Assembly (NCBI RefSeq): GCF_005222225.1
Contig: NZ_CP036536.1
Coordinates: 2,380,001-2,444,000 of the forward strand
Reading direction: 5' to 3'
DNA from: Salinimonas lutimaris
GTDB taxonomy: Bacteria > Pseudomonadota > Gammaproteobacteria > Enterobacterales > Alteromonadaceae
Length of the DNA stretch: 64,000 nucleotides
A program made the position numbers and the translations under genes. The notes beneath the pieces are model-generated. The model saw only the letters and a program-made list of their open reading frames with translations, was not told the DNA's origin and ran no database searches. Shown here in pieces: positions 43,101-53,394 of the stretch. The stretch's first letter is position 1. The number at the start of each line of letters is the position of its first letter.

Positions 43101-44122
43101 AGTTGCTCCAACAAAACCGTTTCTATTTTGGTTTTTATTTTTTCCGGAACACGTAAACGCGCTTCCTGCATAGCCTGAAAAATCGCATAATAAAATGCGT
43201 CGGCTGAAGCGTTTCCGTGACTCTTAACTACAATGCCGCGCAATCCTATCAGACTGGCACCATTATACTGGTCGGGGTTCATCCTGTTATAGATGGATTT
43301 CAGCAATGGTAAGGCAATTTGTGCCATTATCCGAGTCGCCCAGTTTCGCTCTGACTGCTTTTTTACCTCATGGATAATCAGCTTAGCCAGTCCTTCGCTG
43401 GATTTTAATGCCACATTCCCGGTGAATCCGTCAGTAACCACCACATCAGCATGGTCTGTAAAGATATCGTCCCCTTCCACATACCCGATATAATTCAGTG
43501 CCGGCACAGCCCGCAATTGCTGATCTGCCATTTTTACCAGTGCATTGCCTTTGATATCTTCTTCACCCACATTAAGCAAGGCAACTCGTGGACGGTTTTT
43601 GCCAGTCATCGCTTCGGCTAAAACCGCGCCCATTACGGCATACTGGAATAAGGTATCAGAGGTACAGTTCACATTCGCGCCCAAGTCCAGCAACAACACT
43701 TTGTGATGTTCAGCTGTGGGCATAAAAGATACCAGTGCGGGACGGTCAACCCCGTGTAGGGTTTTTAACAGATAATAAGCCAGAGCCATCAGAGCCCCAG
43801 TGTTACCAGCACTGACACAGGCGTCAGCTTCGCCACTTCGGACCAGTTCAATGACACGACGCATAGACGCGTCTTTCTTATTTCGGATAACCTGAATAGG
43901 TGAATCAGTCATCTCAATGACTTCGGTACAGTGAATGACCTGAACTCGTGCCTGCTGAGCACCGGAAAGTTTTGCTAAATAAGGATTGATAACGGCCTGA
44001 TCGCCGCAGAGGATAAATCTGAAGTCAGCATGATGCTGTATTGCCCGCATGCAGGCAGAAAGGATAACTGGGGGACCATGATCGCCCCCCATGATATCTA
44101 ACGCTAAGGTTAGCTCAGACAA
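43097..44122 (-). CDS. plsX: phosphate acyltransferase PlsX
   Basis: PlsX turns acyl-ACP into acyl-phosphate for phospholipid synthesis. The 341-residue length is typical. [12 protein letters not shown] lies at the N-terminus and [12 protein letters not shown] in the middle. The start must be TTG 44120-44122, since a stop lies three codons upstream and no ATG follows before conserved sequence. It lies 17 bases after rpmF. Confidence 0.95.
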   Translation of the reverse strand: MSELTLALDIMGGDHGPPVILSACMRAIQHHADFRFILCGDQAVINPYLAKLSGAQQARVQVIHCTEVIEMTDSPIQVIRNKKDASMRRVIELVRSGEADACVSAGNTGALMALAYYLLKTLHGVDRPALVSFMPTAEHHKVLLLDLGANVNCTSDTLFQYAVMGAVLAEAMTGKNRPRVALLNVGEEDIKGNALVKMADQQLRAVPALNYIGYVEGDDIFTDHADVVVTDGFTGNVALKSSEGLAKLIIHEVKKQSERNWATRIMAQIALPLLKSIYNRMNPDQYNGASLIGLRGIVVKSHGNASADAFYYAIFQAMQEARLRVPEKIKTKIETVLLEQL

Positions 44123-44139
44123 AATGCATTACCGTTCGC

Positions 44140-44310
44140 TTAGCGAGCGATAACTTTTTTGCCTTTGTAGTAACCGTCAGCCGTCACGTGGTGACGACGA
44201 TGCGTTTCACCTGACGTTGAATCGACAGACAAAGTCGCGCCTGTCAATGCATCGTGTGAACGACGCATGCCGCGCTTAGAACGCGTTTTACGATTTTGTT
44301 GTACTGCCAT
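44140..44310 (-). CDS. rpmF: ribosomal protein bL32 (RpmF)
   Basis: The 56-residue basic protein has the typical bL32 start [19 protein letters not shown] and the [17 protein letters not shown] end. It belongs to the large ribosomal subunit. It starts 3 bases after the yceD stop, and plsX follows, as in E. coli. Codon choice is consistent with high expression. The gene is too short to be found by length-filtered frame searches. Confidence 0.97.
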
Positions 44311-44313
44311 AAC

Positions 44314-44841
44314 TTACTCCTGGTCTCGCTTAAGTTCTTTCAAAACCGCGAAAGGGTTTGGTCGCTCTTGTTCCGGTTCCAGCTTTCCAAATGTCATATC
44401 ATCTTTGCCGATATTACACTCCTCCTCTGCATGAAGGGGTATAATCGGTAAAGCGATAATCAATTCGTCTTCAAATAAATGAAGTAAACTGACTTCTCCA
44501 TGGTCGTTGACCTCTACCGGATCGTAAGCTTCGGGTAACGTGTCGATTTCATCGGACCCCTGCACCGGGCTGAAACAAAAGTCGACATTTAACGCATGGT
44601 CAAATTCACCATTACACCGCTGACAGATAAGTGATACCTGTGTGGACAAGTGACCGTGAAAAACAGTAAGACCCTGCGCGTCTTTTGAAAACTGTACTTC
44701 TGCGTTCACCCAGTCATCACACCGGACAACTGCATCGAGCAACCGCCCCAGATCTTTGCTGGCTATAACTCCCTGATAATCAGAGCGTTTAACCGCACTT
44801 TTAACCGGGTCGACTTGATGAGGTAATTTCACTTTCTGCAT
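44314..44841 (-). CDS. yceD: YceD-family protein (DUF177)
   Basis: YceD is a small protein linked to ribosomal RNA accumulation and always near rpmF. The 175-residue product has the family Cys motif LICQRCNGEF, with another Cys in EEECNIGKDD. It is acidic. It is the first gene of the leftward rpmF-plsX-fab block and is divergent from the Maf-like gene at 44989. Confidence 0.93.
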   Translation of the reverse strand: MQKVKLPHQVDPVKSAVKRSDYQGVIASKDLGRLLDAVVRCDDWVNAEVQFSKDAQGLTVFHGHLSTQVSLICQRCNGEFDHALNVDFCFSPVQGSDEIDTLPEAYDPVEVNDHGEVSLLHLFEDELIIALPIIPLHAEEECNIGKDDMTFGKLEPEQERPNPFAVLKELKRDQE

Positions 44842-44988
44842 AGGGCGCGAATAATATAGATTCAGCCCTTGCGTGTCAAAGGTTTAATACAGGCGGTAGC
44901 AAAAAATCTTGTTAGCCTGATTGCCATACTTTACACCCTGCTAAAGCCCATTACACTGTACGGCCATAAATTCAAACGGGTCACCATC

Positions 44989-45597
44989 ATGTGCAAACTT
45001 CTGCTAGCTTCTTCATCAGCCTATCGCCAGGCTCAACTGGCCGCCATCGGTATTCAGGCTAAAGCAGTTGCTCCGGACATTGACGAAACCCCGCTTGACG
45101 ATGAAGCCCCGGCCAATCTGGCCAGGCGACTGGCCGAGCAAAAAGCCAGAAAAGTGGCTGCTCTTTACCCTGACCATCTCACCATCGGTTCAGATCAGGT
45201 CGCGGTGGTCACTATTGATGGTGTGGCGCATAAACTGGGAAAACCGGGCACCCCGAAGAAGGCCCGCGAGCAGCTGGCAATGTGTGCCGGTAAAGTCGTG
45301 ACCTTTTATACCGCTGTGGCAGTGTATAAAGCACAGACTCAGCAAATGGCCAGCGCCACCGAAACGGTCGACGTGCACTTTTTACCGCTGAGCGATGAGG
45401 CGATAGCACGCTATGTGGATGCTGAGCAGCCACTGGACTGCGCCGGCAGCTTTAAGGCAGAAGGTCGTGGCGCACTGTTATTTTCCCGGGTGACCAGCCG
45501 TGACCCCAACACCCTGATAGGTCTGCCGGTGATGCTGCTTCGTGATCTGCTGGCCGGCTTTAAGGTAGATTTGCTGGCGCTGGCTACCGGCGTCTGA
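44989..45597 (+). CDS. yceF: Maf-like nucleotide pyrophosphatase YceF
   Basis: YceF removes pyrophosphate from modified nucleotides such as 7-methyl-GTP. ATG 44989 gives 202 residues and the canonical start LLLASSSAYR; an upstream start at 44869 would add 40 unrelated residues. The DEAPANLARRLAEQKA and GSFKAEGRGALL segments are typical. It is divergent from yceD, an arrangement also seen in E. coli. Confidence 0.93.
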   Translation: MCKLLLASSSAYRQAQLAAIGIQAKAVAPDIDETPLDDEAPANLARRLAEQKARKVAALYPDHLTIGSDQVAVVTIDGVAHKLGKPGTPKKAREQLAMCAGKVVTFYTAVAVYKAQTQQMASATETVDVHFLPLSDEAIARYVDAEQPLDCAGSFKAEGRGALLFSRVTSRDPNTLIGLPVMLLRDLLAGFKVDLLALATGV

Positions 45598-45636
45598 CAG
45601 ATTGCCTGAGTGCCGGTAACACGGTAAAGCTACGTA

Positions 45637-46290
45637 CTAAGCCCGGGCCAGAAACTGATGCAGCTGTTCTATTGAATCGGCAATATAAACCGGACTGTGC
45701 GCCTGCAGACGCGCGGAATCATGGACTCCGTAGGTGACACCAACCCGGTCCATGCCAATGTGTTCGGCCATCTGCATGTCATACACAGTATCGCCAATCA
45801 TGACCGCGTCAGACACATCCACTCCGGTTTCGCGCAACAGCTGCTCCAGCATGTCTGAGGAAGGCTTTGACTGCGCTTCACACGCTGTACGTGAGGCACT
45901 GAAGAACCGACCGGTAGCGGTATTACGCCAGGCTCTGTCAAGACCCCGGCGCGCTTTGCCTGTTGCCACAGCCAGTGTAAGACCTTGCTGATGCAGTGCC
46001 GCGAACATATCCACGGCTCCGTCGAACATCGGGCAAGGTGTCACGTCCTGTTCAAGGTAAGCGGCTTTGTACGCTGCCACTACCGTATCAGCAGCAGCGT
46101 CGTCAGACAGATTAAACAGAATCTTTATTGCCGGGTGCAGACTGATGCCGATAATGTTGCCCACCGCGGCGGCATCAGGTACTGGCAGGTCACACTGGCG
46201 GGCAGCGATTTGCATACACTGCACAATTTTGCCAACCGAGTCCATCACCGTGCCGTCCCAGTCAAAAATAACCAGTTTATACTGCTTCAT
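45637..46290 (-). CDS. HAD-family hydrolase, phosphoglycolate-phosphatase-like
   Basis: This 217-residue HAD phosphatase has motif I IFDWDGTVMDS with the nucleophilic Asp, motif II AVATGKARRG, and motif IV MIGDTVYDMQMA with the metal-binding Asp residues. A helical cap follows motif I. Its start overlaps rluC by 4 bases, so the two are translated together. The substrate is a small phosphorylated metabolite in the family; it cannot be named. Confidence 0.9.
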   Translation of the reverse strand: MKQYKLVIFDWDGTVMDSVGKIVQCMQIAARQCDLPVPDAAAVGNIIGISLHPAIKILFNLSDDAAADTVVAAYKAAYLEQDVTPCPMFDGAVDMFAALHQQGLTLAVATGKARRGLDRAWRNTATGRFFSASRTACEAQSKPSSDMLEQLLRETGVDVSDAVMIGDTVYDMQMAEHIGMDRVGVTYGVHDSARLQAHSPVYIADSIEQLHQFLARA

Positions 46291-47231
46291 GACAACGCCT
46301 CCAGCGTGCGTGCCAGTTGCTCATCATGAGGCGCTTCAAACTTCACCGGCTGCTCGGTTTTAGGATGCAGCAGACTGATACTGGCAGCATGCAGAAATAA
46401 ACGGCTTAGTCCGGCTTTTTTCATCCGCGCATCAAACTCTGCCTGACCATATTTAGTGTCGCCGGCAATGGGGTGGCCGGCATGCAGACAATGGACCCGG
46501 ATCTGGTGCGTACGTCCGGTAATCGGCGACGCTTCAAGCAGCGTGGCATCAGTATAAGACTGTAAAATACGATACCGGGTTTCAGAAGGCTTGCCATCCT
46601 CGCTGACACTCACCAGACGTTCACCGGACTGCAGCACATTTTTACGCAGCGGCGCTTTCACCTTAAACCGGTTTTGCGGCCAACTGCCGGCAACCAGCGC
46701 ATGGTAGCGCTTATCCATCTGCCCGTTTCTGAGCTGTTCGTGCATATGACGCAGCGCAGAGCGCTTTTTCGCAATCAGGATACACCCAGAGGTATCCCGG
46801 TCCAGCCGGTGTACCAGTTCCAGAAAAGCGGCCGCCGGCCGCAGGGCCCGCAACCCTTCAATCAGTCCAAAACTCAGGCCGCTGCCGCCATGCACCGCAA
46901 TGCCGGAGGGCTTGTTAATCACCATTATGCGGTCATCCTCGTACAGGATATGCGCTTCCAGCGATGCCACTTTTTCCAATTTAGGATTGGGTTTGTCGGT
47001 CTGCTCAGAGACCCTGACCGGCGGTACCCGGACTACGTCATCGGCCTTGAGCTTGTATTCGGGTTTCACCCGGCCTTTATTTACACGCACCTCACCCTTG
47101 CGCAAAATGCGGTAAATCATGCTCTTTGGCACGCCTTTTAGCTGGGTACGCAAAAAATTATCGACACGCTGACCTGCCAGATCGGCGTCCACCGTTACAA
47201 AACGGACTTTTAATGGGGCTTCTTCATTCAT
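46287..47231 (-). CDS. rluC: 23S rRNA pseudouridine synthase RluC
   Basis: RluC makes pseudouridines 955, 2504 and 2580 in 23S rRNA. The 314-residue protein has an N-terminal S4 RNA-binding domain (QRVDNFLRTQLKGVPKSMIYRILRKG) and the catalytic motif HRLDRDTSGC. The GRTHQIRVH motif follows. It is divergent from rne, as in E. coli, which supports RluC rather than RluD. The HAD gene follows. Confidence 0.95.
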   Translation of the reverse strand: MNEEAPLKVRFVTVDADLAGQRVDNFLRTQLKGVPKSMIYRILRKGEVRVNKGRVKPEYKLKADDVVRVPPVRVSEQTDKPNPKLEKVASLEAHILYEDDRIMVINKPSGIAVHGGSGLSFGLIEGLRALRPAAAFLELVHRLDRDTSGCILIAKKRSALRHMHEQLRNGQMDKRYHALVAGSWPQNRFKVKAPLRKNVLQSGERLVSVSEDGKPSETRYRILQSYTDATLLEASPITGRTHQIRVHCLHAGHPIAGDTKYGQAEFDARMKKAGLSRLFLHAASISLLHPKTEQPVKFEAPHDEQLARTLEALS

Positions 47232-47423
47232 AGGGCGCCAAGTATAAAGGAAATTACAGCGCTAACCTACTGCTTCAGCCGCCTGCCATAAAAAATTCTC
47301 CGGCAGTATTAAAAAGAGCAAATAATCAACAGGTTAATATGCATAAGAATATTCATTTCTGCACTGTAGGTAAGGGTGTGGCTGCTATTGGTAAAAAAGC
47401 TGCATCTCCCTGCTTATCTTTCC

Positions 47424-47453
47424 TTGCTAATTTTCAGGTTATGGTGCGATAAT
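47424..47453 (+). promoter_or_regulatory. candidate rne promoter
   Basis: TTGCTA (47424-47429) and GATAAT (47448-47453) are 18 bases apart. Transcription from here gives a leader of about 450 bases. The gap 47232-47910 contains no gene I trust. A long leader is known for rne of E. coli, where it mediates autoregulation. Confidence 0.5.
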
Positions 47454-47660
47454 CAAGGCGTTTCATCGCGCTTATCATACATGCGCTGTTGAAATGGCAA
47501 GAACTGAAAAGTAAGTGAACCAGCTGCAATGATTCGGCACGAAAACAACATTGCCTGACGTGAGCTGCCAAGGTAGTACTAAAACCTTCCCTCACCTGAA
47601 TATTGCGGCCTGTCAAAAAACACAAAGTTCGCCGTTTAGCCATACAGAATTGAAATGACA

Positions 47661-47697
47661 ATTATTCTGATCGTCTGTGATGACAGGTCGGAATAAT
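47661..47697 (+). ncRNA. possible leader hairpin of rne
   Basis: ATTATTC (47661-47667) pairs with GAATAAT (47691-47697), with an inner CTGT / ACAG pairing. A smaller stem ACCAGC / GCTGGT follows at 47758-47780. These are in the place where the E. coli rne leader folds to be recognised by RNase E itself. Conservation is unknown to me. Confidence 0.4.
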
Positions 47698-47910
47698 GAA
47701 AAGAAACTAGCACAAGTTAAGGGTCGTCGTTCCCGACACCCGGTTTGTAACAGTAATACCAGCATGTCAGTATCGCTGGTTTGTACAACCCCGGGTAATG
47801 CGACATTACAACAAAGTCCCCACACTGCCGTGAGCCAGCGTGGCGAGGGTTTGCACATGTCAGTTTAATTTTGTGTCTGAACGGCTGTAATAAATACAGA
47901 GTTAGATACA

Positions 47911-50900
47911 ATGAAAAGAATGTTAATTAATGCAATTCAGCAAGAAGAATTGCGTGTTGCCCTGGTAGACGGGCAACGTTTGTACGATTTGGATATCGAA
48001 AGCCCGGGACACGAGCAGAAAAAAGCCAATATTTATAAAGGCAAAATTACCCGTGTTGAACCCAGCCTGGAAGCTGCTTTTGTTGACTATGGCGCAGAAC
48101 GTCATGGTTTCCTCCCGCTAAAAGAAATTGCCCGCACCTACTTCCCTAAAGGTTATAAATTTGAAGGCCGCCCAAACATCAAAGATGTGATCAAGGAAGG
48201 TCAGGAAGTCATTGTTCAGATTGACAAAGAAGAACGAGGTCAGAAAGGCGCTGCGCTAACCACATTTTTATCACTGGCAGGCAGCTACCTGGTACTGATG
48301 CCAAACAACCCCCGGGCGGGCGGTATCAGCCGTCGTATTGAAGGCGATGAGCGGACCGACCTGAAACAGGCGCTTAGCAAGCTAGAATTGCCTGATGGCA
48401 TGGGCCTGATTGTACGTACTGCCGGTGTTGGCAAGTCGTATGAAGAACTGGAATGGGACCTGCGGGTACTGCTTAAACACTGGGATGCCATTAGCGAAGA
48501 AGCCGGCAAACGCCCTGCGCCTTTTCTTATTCACCAGGAAAGTAATGTTATCGTACGCGCTATCCGGGATTATCTGCGCCGTGACATTGGTGAGATTCTG
48601 GTGGATAAAACCGCCGTGTATGAGCAGGCCTTACAGCATATCCAACTGGTACGCCCTGATTTTGCCAGCCGGGTGAAAAAATACGATGGTGATGTGCCGC
48701 TGTTCAGTCATTATCAGATTGAAAGTCAGATTGAGTCTGCTTTTCAGCGTGAAGTTCGTCTGCCATCCGGTGGCTCGATTGTCATCGACCCCACCGAAGC
48801 ACTGACCTCAATTGATATCAACTCCGCCCGCGCAACAAAAGGCGGTGATATTGAAGAAACGGCCCTAAACACTAATCTGGAAGCGGCTGACGAGATTGCC
48901 CGCCAGTTACGTTTGCGTGATGCCGGTGGGCTGGTCGTTATCGACTTTATCGATATGACGCCGGTTCGCCATCAGCGCGAAGTAGAAAATCGTCTGAAAG
49001 AGGCGGTGCGTTCTGATCGCGCCCGTGTTCAGCTTGGTCGTATATCTCGCTTTGGTCTGCTGGAAATGTCCCGTCAGCGTCTGCGTCCGTCACTGGGTGA
49101 GTCCAGTCATCGGGTCTGTCCGCGCTGTTCCGGGCATGGCACCATTCGTGGTACTGAGTCTCTGGCACTGTCTATTCTGCGTATTATCGAAGAAGAGGCG
49201 ATTAAAGATAACACTGGTCAGATTGAGGCACAGTTGCCTGTGGCTGTTGCCACGTACCTGCTTAATGAAAAGCGTAAATCCATCAATGTGATTGAAAAAC
49301 GCTATAATGTATCGCTGCTGATTATTCCTAACGCGAATATTGAAACGCCACATTATGAAGTGACCCGTCGTCGTCCCGAAGAAGTTATCTCTGATGTCAG
49401 TTACGATGTAAAACTGATTGAAACTCCGGACACCGAGGCAGACAAGCCAACAGCGGCACCAGCCAAGCGTGAAGAGCCTGCGATTAAAGGCATGGTAGCA
49501 CCAGATGCCGCCCCTGTGGTTCCGCCAAAACCAGAAGTCAGCACGCAACCTGCTGCGCAGTCAGGTGGTGGTCTGTTCAGCCGGATTGCCAAATGGCTAA
49601 GTAGCCTGTTTGGCGCGCCTGCTACCGAGCAGCAAGAAGCCAAGGCCGAACCAGAGCAGAAGAAGTCGACTTCTGAGCAGCGGCCACGCAACAACGACAA
49701 TCGCAACCGTAAACCTCGTAATAACAATAACCGCAACCGTCGCGGCAAATCTCAGGGCGAGCACAGCGAGCGCGATGATAATCGTGGACAAGGCAATAAC
49801 CGCAGTGCAGATAACAATCAGGACGATAAGCCACGTCAGTCTGGTAACCAAAAATCTGGCCAGGGCAATAGAAAGCCACGCAAGCCAAGAGAAGACAAAC
49901 CAGAACAAAAGCAGGATCAGGACGTTGCCGTTCAGGCCGGTGATAACACCGATACCCAACAGCAGCCGCCGAAGAAAAAACAGCTGGCAGAGCGTCGTAA
50001 ACGTCGCGATATGCGTCGTAGTGTGCGGGTAAATAAAGATGGTAGCCCGGTTGAACTGGCCCAGACATCACAGACAACTGAAGCTAGTGTTCAGCAGCCC
50101 GAACAGGATGCTGCTAAAGAAACCAAAGCGCAAAAGCCGTCAAGAAAACCAAAAGCTGCACCAAAAGCCGACAAAGTAGAAGAGCAGCCTGCAGAGCAAG
50201 TCTCTGATCAAGGTACCGCAGAAGTCACTGAACAGTCTGGTCAGGATGACAACAAGCGTGACAATAACGGTAACAGCCGTGGACGTAGTCGTCGTTCTCC
50301 ACGCCATGTTCGTGCTGCTGGTCAGCGTCGTAAGAAAGAACAGGGCCAGCAGGAAGACGACAGCAACGCTGAAATTATTAGTGGCGGCGAGCAGTCTAAA
50401 GCAGGTCAGGCAGCAATTGCGCAAACGCCGGATCAGGCCATTAAGGCTGCACCGGTTGGCTGGAACGAAGAAGCTGATAATACTGAAGCTCAACGCAAAG
50501 AGAATGACTCTGCACAGCCTGACACCAGTGAGACAGCCAGTGACGTTACTCCGGCCCAACCTGTGGTAGAGCGTAAAGACACGATTGCCGAGCCGGTTGA
50601 GCCACCTGCCAAACTGGATGCTGATACATTCACTGAGCAGGCGGAGTCTGCCAGTGCTGACCAAGTGACTGATAACGCGGTCAGTGATGATTCGCCAGCT
50701 AAGGCTCAACAGGACGAACTGGCTCTGGATATGCCTCAGGCAGAGGACAAGCCAGCCCGTAAACCCCGGGAAAAGTATCACGCCGATGGTCAACGGGTTG
50801 AGCAACAGAGTCAGCCTCAGCAGGTTGAAATTGAGCTGGAAGAGCAGACTGCATCTGTTGCACCAGAGTCAACCGTGGCTGCAGCCAAAGCCGACGAGGT

Positions 50901-51285
50901 CAGCGAGCCGGAAGTTGCGGAGCAACGTCGTGAAACAACCAGCCATGCTGATGTGGAGACACCAGCCGAAACACCAGTGCCGGCCCCGGTAACAACAGAA
51001 GCGGCTTCAAAACAGACTGATAAGGTCTCACAAGCGGTAGCGACAACAGTGGCTGAAGCGGTGTTGAACAGTCTGGCGGCAAGTAGTCGCGGTAAAGTGA
51101 ATGTGTCTCATCCGATGGCCCTGCCTGCCCAGGTAGAAGCCACCTTTGGTGACCTGACACTCACCGCCAAAGAGGACGACAGTCGCCCTGCGCTGGCAGT
51201 GTCCGGACGCACGGCAACGCTGGCTCACAGCCATACCAGTGCTTCTGCGCCGCCGACCAAGCCACAAAGCAGTGATGCGGCATAA
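47911..51285 (+). CDS. rne: ribonuclease E
   Basis: RNase E starts mRNA decay and processes rRNA and tRNA, and organises the degradosome at the membrane. The 1124-residue protein has an S1 domain (~residues 40-120), the catalytic domain with VVIDFIDM around residue 345 and the zinc-link Cys in CPRCSGHG near residue 405. After ~residue 530 the chain is disordered. An amphipathic helix ([15 protein letters not shown]) matches the membrane anchor, followed by Arg-rich RNA-binding and Gln/Glu-rich tracts and a C-terminal microdomain for partners ([12 protein letters not shown]). It stands alone. Confidence 0.97.
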   Translation: MKRMLINAIQQEELRVALVDGQRLYDLDIESPGHEQKKANIYKGKITRVEPSLEAAFVDYGAERHGFLPLKEIARTYFPKGYKFEGRPNIKDVIKEGQEVIVQIDKEERGQKGAALTTFLSLAGSYLVLMPNNPRAGGISRRIEGDERTDLKQALSKLELPDGMGLIVRTAGVGKSYEELEWDLRVLLKHWDAISEEAGKRPAPFLIHQESNVIVRAIRDYLRRDIGEILVDKTAVYEQALQHIQLVRPDFASRVKKYDGDVPLFSHYQIESQIESAFQREVRLPSGGSIVIDPTEALTSIDINSARATKGGDIEETALNTNLEAADEIARQLRLRDAGGLVVIDFIDMTPVRHQREVENRLKEAVRSDRARVQLGRISRFGLLEMSRQRLRPSLGESSHRVCPRCSGHGTIRGTESLALSILRIIEEEAIKDNTGQIEAQLPVAVATYLLNEKRKSINVIEKRYNVSLLIIPNANIETPHYEVTRRRPEEVISDVSYDVKLIETPDTEADKPTAAPAKREEPAIKGMVAPDAAPVVPPKPEVSTQPAAQSGGGLFSRIAKWLSSLFGAPATEQQEAKAEPEQKKSTSEQRPRNNDNRNRKPRNNNNRNRRGKSQGEHSERDDNRGQGNNRSADNNQDDKPRQSGNQKSGQGNRKPRKPREDKPEQKQDQDVAVQAGDNTDTQQQPPKKKQLAERRKRRDMRRSVRVNKDGSPVELAQTSQTTEASVQQPEQDAAKETKAQKPSRKPKAAPKADKVEEQPAEQVSDQGTAEVTEQSGQDDNKRDNNGNSRGRSRRSPRHVRAAGQRRKKEQGQQEDDSNAEIISGGEQSKAGQAAIAQTPDQAIKAAPVGWNEEADNTEAQRKENDSAQPDTSETASDVTPAQPVVERKDTIAEPVEPPAKLDADTFTEQAESASADQVTDNAVSDDSPAKAQQDELALDMPQAEDKPARKPREKYHADGQRVEQQSQPQQVEIELEEQTASVAPESTVAAAKADEVSEPEVAEQRRETTSHADVETPAETPVPAPVTTEAASKQTDKVSQAVATTVAEAVLNSLAASSRGKVNVSHPMALPAQVEATFGDLTLTAKEDDSRPALAVSGRTATLAHSHTSASAPPTKPQSSDAA

Positions 51286-51298
51286 TAGCGGTACCTTT

Positions 51299-51336
51299 TC
51301 CGGAGCATGGCGCTCCGGATGTCTGACATCAGACAT
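51299..51336 (+). terminator. two adjoining hairpins after rne
   Basis: TCCGGAGC / GCTCCGGA (51299-51319) and ATGTCTG / CAGACAT (51319-51336) are both perfect stems that meet at one base. T-runs are weak. They may terminate or protect the rne message; the next gene starts 27 bases later. Confidence 0.5.
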
Positions 51337-51362
51337 TTCAGCGCAATATAACCCCGCTGTTT

Positions 51363-52352
51363 ATGTCTGATGTTCAGCCCGAATTTGTTCAGTGGGTAAG
51401 CCGGGTTTTACACGACCCGGACATTACCCACTTTAATTTGTTACAAACCTTATGGAGCGGCTACGGCCAGTGCTTCCGGTTTTATTCGCCCAGATTACAA
51501 ACCAATCTGGTTGCCAAGGCAATCAGCCCCCCTGCCCGGCCACAGCACCCAAAAGGCTGGCACACCACAGACAGTCACCAGCGTAAGCTTGACTCCTATG
51601 CCATCGAGCATCATTTTTATCAGCATTACCCGGCTAAACTCACTCATTGTCCGGTTCCGGCATTACTTGCCAGTGATAAGCATAACCATCAGCGATTGCT
51701 TATCATGCAAGACCTCGATGTGCTGGGCTATACCGCCCGCCATACCAGCCTGACGCTGGATCAGGCTCAGCCGGTTATTGCCTATCTGGCCGGTTTTCAC
51801 GCCGCCCTGATGGACGTCCAAGATGCCAGTTTATGGCAATGGGGCAGTTACTGGCATCTGCCAACCCGTCGCCAGGAATGGGCAGCCATGCCCGAGGGCG
51901 AACTGAAACGTCAGGCCGGCGCCATTCATCAGACACTGGCCCAGGCCCGGTTCACTACCGTGATTCATGGCGATGCCAAAGTGGCTAACTTTTGTTTCAG
52001 TGACAACGGAGCCCGGGTGGCAGCAGTGGACTTTCAGTATCCCGGCAGAGGCACGGGTGTGCAGGATCTGGCGTACTTTATTGGCAGCGCCCTGTCTGAT
52101 GATGACCAGCTTCATGGTCTCGACAGGTGCTTAGATACTTATTTTAACGCTTTGAGACAGGCGCTGGCGCCGCAGTATAGTGCGCAGGAGGTTGAGCGCG
52201 AGTGGCGTGAGCTGTATCCGTTTGCCTGCGCTGACTTTCAGCGTTTTTTAAGCGGCTGGAGCCCGCAGCACTTTAAATTAAACCAGGCCCTTGAAGCACA
52301 GACACGTCTGGCACTGGCGAAGCTTAACCGCACTCCCGCCAACAATGCCTAA
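51363..52352 (+). CDS. phosphotransferase-family protein (ecdysteroid-kinase-like)
   Basis: This 329-residue protein has the aminoglycoside/choline-kinase fold. The catalytic loop is IHGDAKVANFCF with the Asp and Asn, followed by the DFG-equivalent AVDFQYPGRG. The N-terminal nucleotide-binding part is less typical. Members phosphorylate small molecules. Its end overlaps the convergent LysR stop by 4 bases. The substrate is unknown. Confidence 0.8.
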   Translation: MSDVQPEFVQWVSRVLHDPDITHFNLLQTLWSGYGQCFRFYSPRLQTNLVAKAISPPARPQHPKGWHTTDSHQRKLDSYAIEHHFYQHYPAKLTHCPVPALLASDKHNHQRLLIMQDLDVLGYTARHTSLTLDQAQPVIAYLAGFHAALMDVQDASLWQWGSYWHLPTRRQEWAAMPEGELKRQAGAIHQTLAQARFTTVIHGDAKVANFCFSDNGARVAAVDFQYPGRGTGVQDLAYFIGSALSDDDQLHGLDRCLDTYFNALRQALAPQYSAQEVEREWRELYPFACADFQRFLSGWSPQHFKLNQALEAQTRLALAKLNRTPANNA

Positions 52353-53293
52353 CCAGCAGCAAATGCATCAAATGTCTGTCCGGCCCGCTCGTTATTAAGA
52401 CCGTTACAGATATTCAGCAGCCATTCCCGGACACTCTCCAGCAGTGGCTCCTTGTCGTTGGCACAGTGCCAGTACATATGTACCGGCAATAAAGGTAATG
52501 GCATTGGCACCGGGAGTACTGATAAGGGCACGACCTTTAAAATGGCTTCCAGATATATCCGTGGCAAGGTCAGCAGATAATCACTTTCACTGGCGATCCG
52601 TGCCGCGGCCAGATAATGCTCACAGATAAGCGCAATATTACGGCGGTAACCCTGCTGCGCCAGCGCCATATCGACATGGTTGACCTCAGAGCGCTTCACC
52701 GATACCAGCACATGCCGGCTTTGAATATAGGCTTTCAGGCCGGGGCGCTTTTCGATGGGGTGGCCAGGCCGGCACAATAACACAAACGACTCCTGGCGAA
52801 CCGGCATCTGCATAATATGATGGTTAACCGGCATCATCGCATCAATGGCAATATCCAGCTCGCCTTTTTCCAGTTTTTGCGAGATATCAGCCATGGGAAC
52901 GTGAGTACTTCGCAGCTGTACCTTAGGCGCATGGTCACGCAGCTGTGTAAGCAGCGGTGGCAGCAAGGCCGACTCAGTGATATCTCTGAGTCCCAGATTC
53001 ACGGTACGAGTCACCGACCGTAAGTCAGCCGATTCGGTCTGACTGGCACTTACATATAAACTTTCCAGCGCTTTTTGTACATTGGGGAGCATGGTGTGAC
53101 AACGCCGGGTTGGCACCATTCGACGTCCCTGACGTTCAAACAGCGGATCACCCAGCGACTCCCTGAGTCGCCCAAGTGCGTGGCTGACTGCCGGCTGGGT
53201 CAGACACAATTGGTTTGCGGCTGCGGTAATTGACCCTTGCTCGTAAATGGCCACCAGCACATTGAACAGGTTAAGATCGAATTTACTATGCAT
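52349..53293 (-). CDS. LysR-type transcriptional regulator
   Basis: This 314-residue regulator has an N-terminal winged helix (SITAAANQLCLTQPAVSHALGRLRE) and a PBP-like effector domain. It is divergent from the aldolase-transporter pair at 53395 across a 101-base gap, which is the usual LysR target layout. The inverted repeat at 53317-53332 in that gap is a candidate site. The effector is unknown. Confidence 0.9.
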   Translation of the reverse strand: MHSKFDLNLFNVLVAIYEQGSITAAANQLCLTQPAVSHALGRLRESLGDPLFERQGRRMVPTRRCHTMLPNVQKALESLYVSASQTESADLRSVTRTVNLGLRDITESALLPPLLTQLRDHAPKVQLRSTHVPMADISQKLEKGELDIAIDAMMPVNHHIMQMPVRQESFVLLCRPGHPIEKRPGLKAYIQSRHVLVSVKRSEVNHVDMALAQQGYRRNIALICEHYLAAARIASESDYLLTLPRIYLEAILKVVPLSVLPVPMPLPLLPVHMYWHCANDKEPLLESVREWLLNICNGLNNERAGQTFDAFAAG

Positions 53294-53316
53294 GGAATCT
53301 ATTACAATTCATTAAC

Positions 53317-53332
53317 AATAATCACTATTATT
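53317..53332. promoter_or_regulatory. inverted repeat AATAAT-CACT-ATTATT between LysR and aldolase
   Basis: Six-base arms with a 4-base spacer lie in the divergent promoter gap. LysR proteins often bind such AT-rich dyads. The consensus T-N11-A is also met here. Confidence 0.4.
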
Positions 53333-53394
53333 TATCACAGATCGGTTTAAGCTGTACAGAGAAGTTTCTTTAAAAACAGATTTAAAGGTGTGAT

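Noticed and set aside
50140-50805. 221-codon reverse-strand frame
   Set aside because: It lies opposite the low-complexity tail of rne and has no family resemblance.
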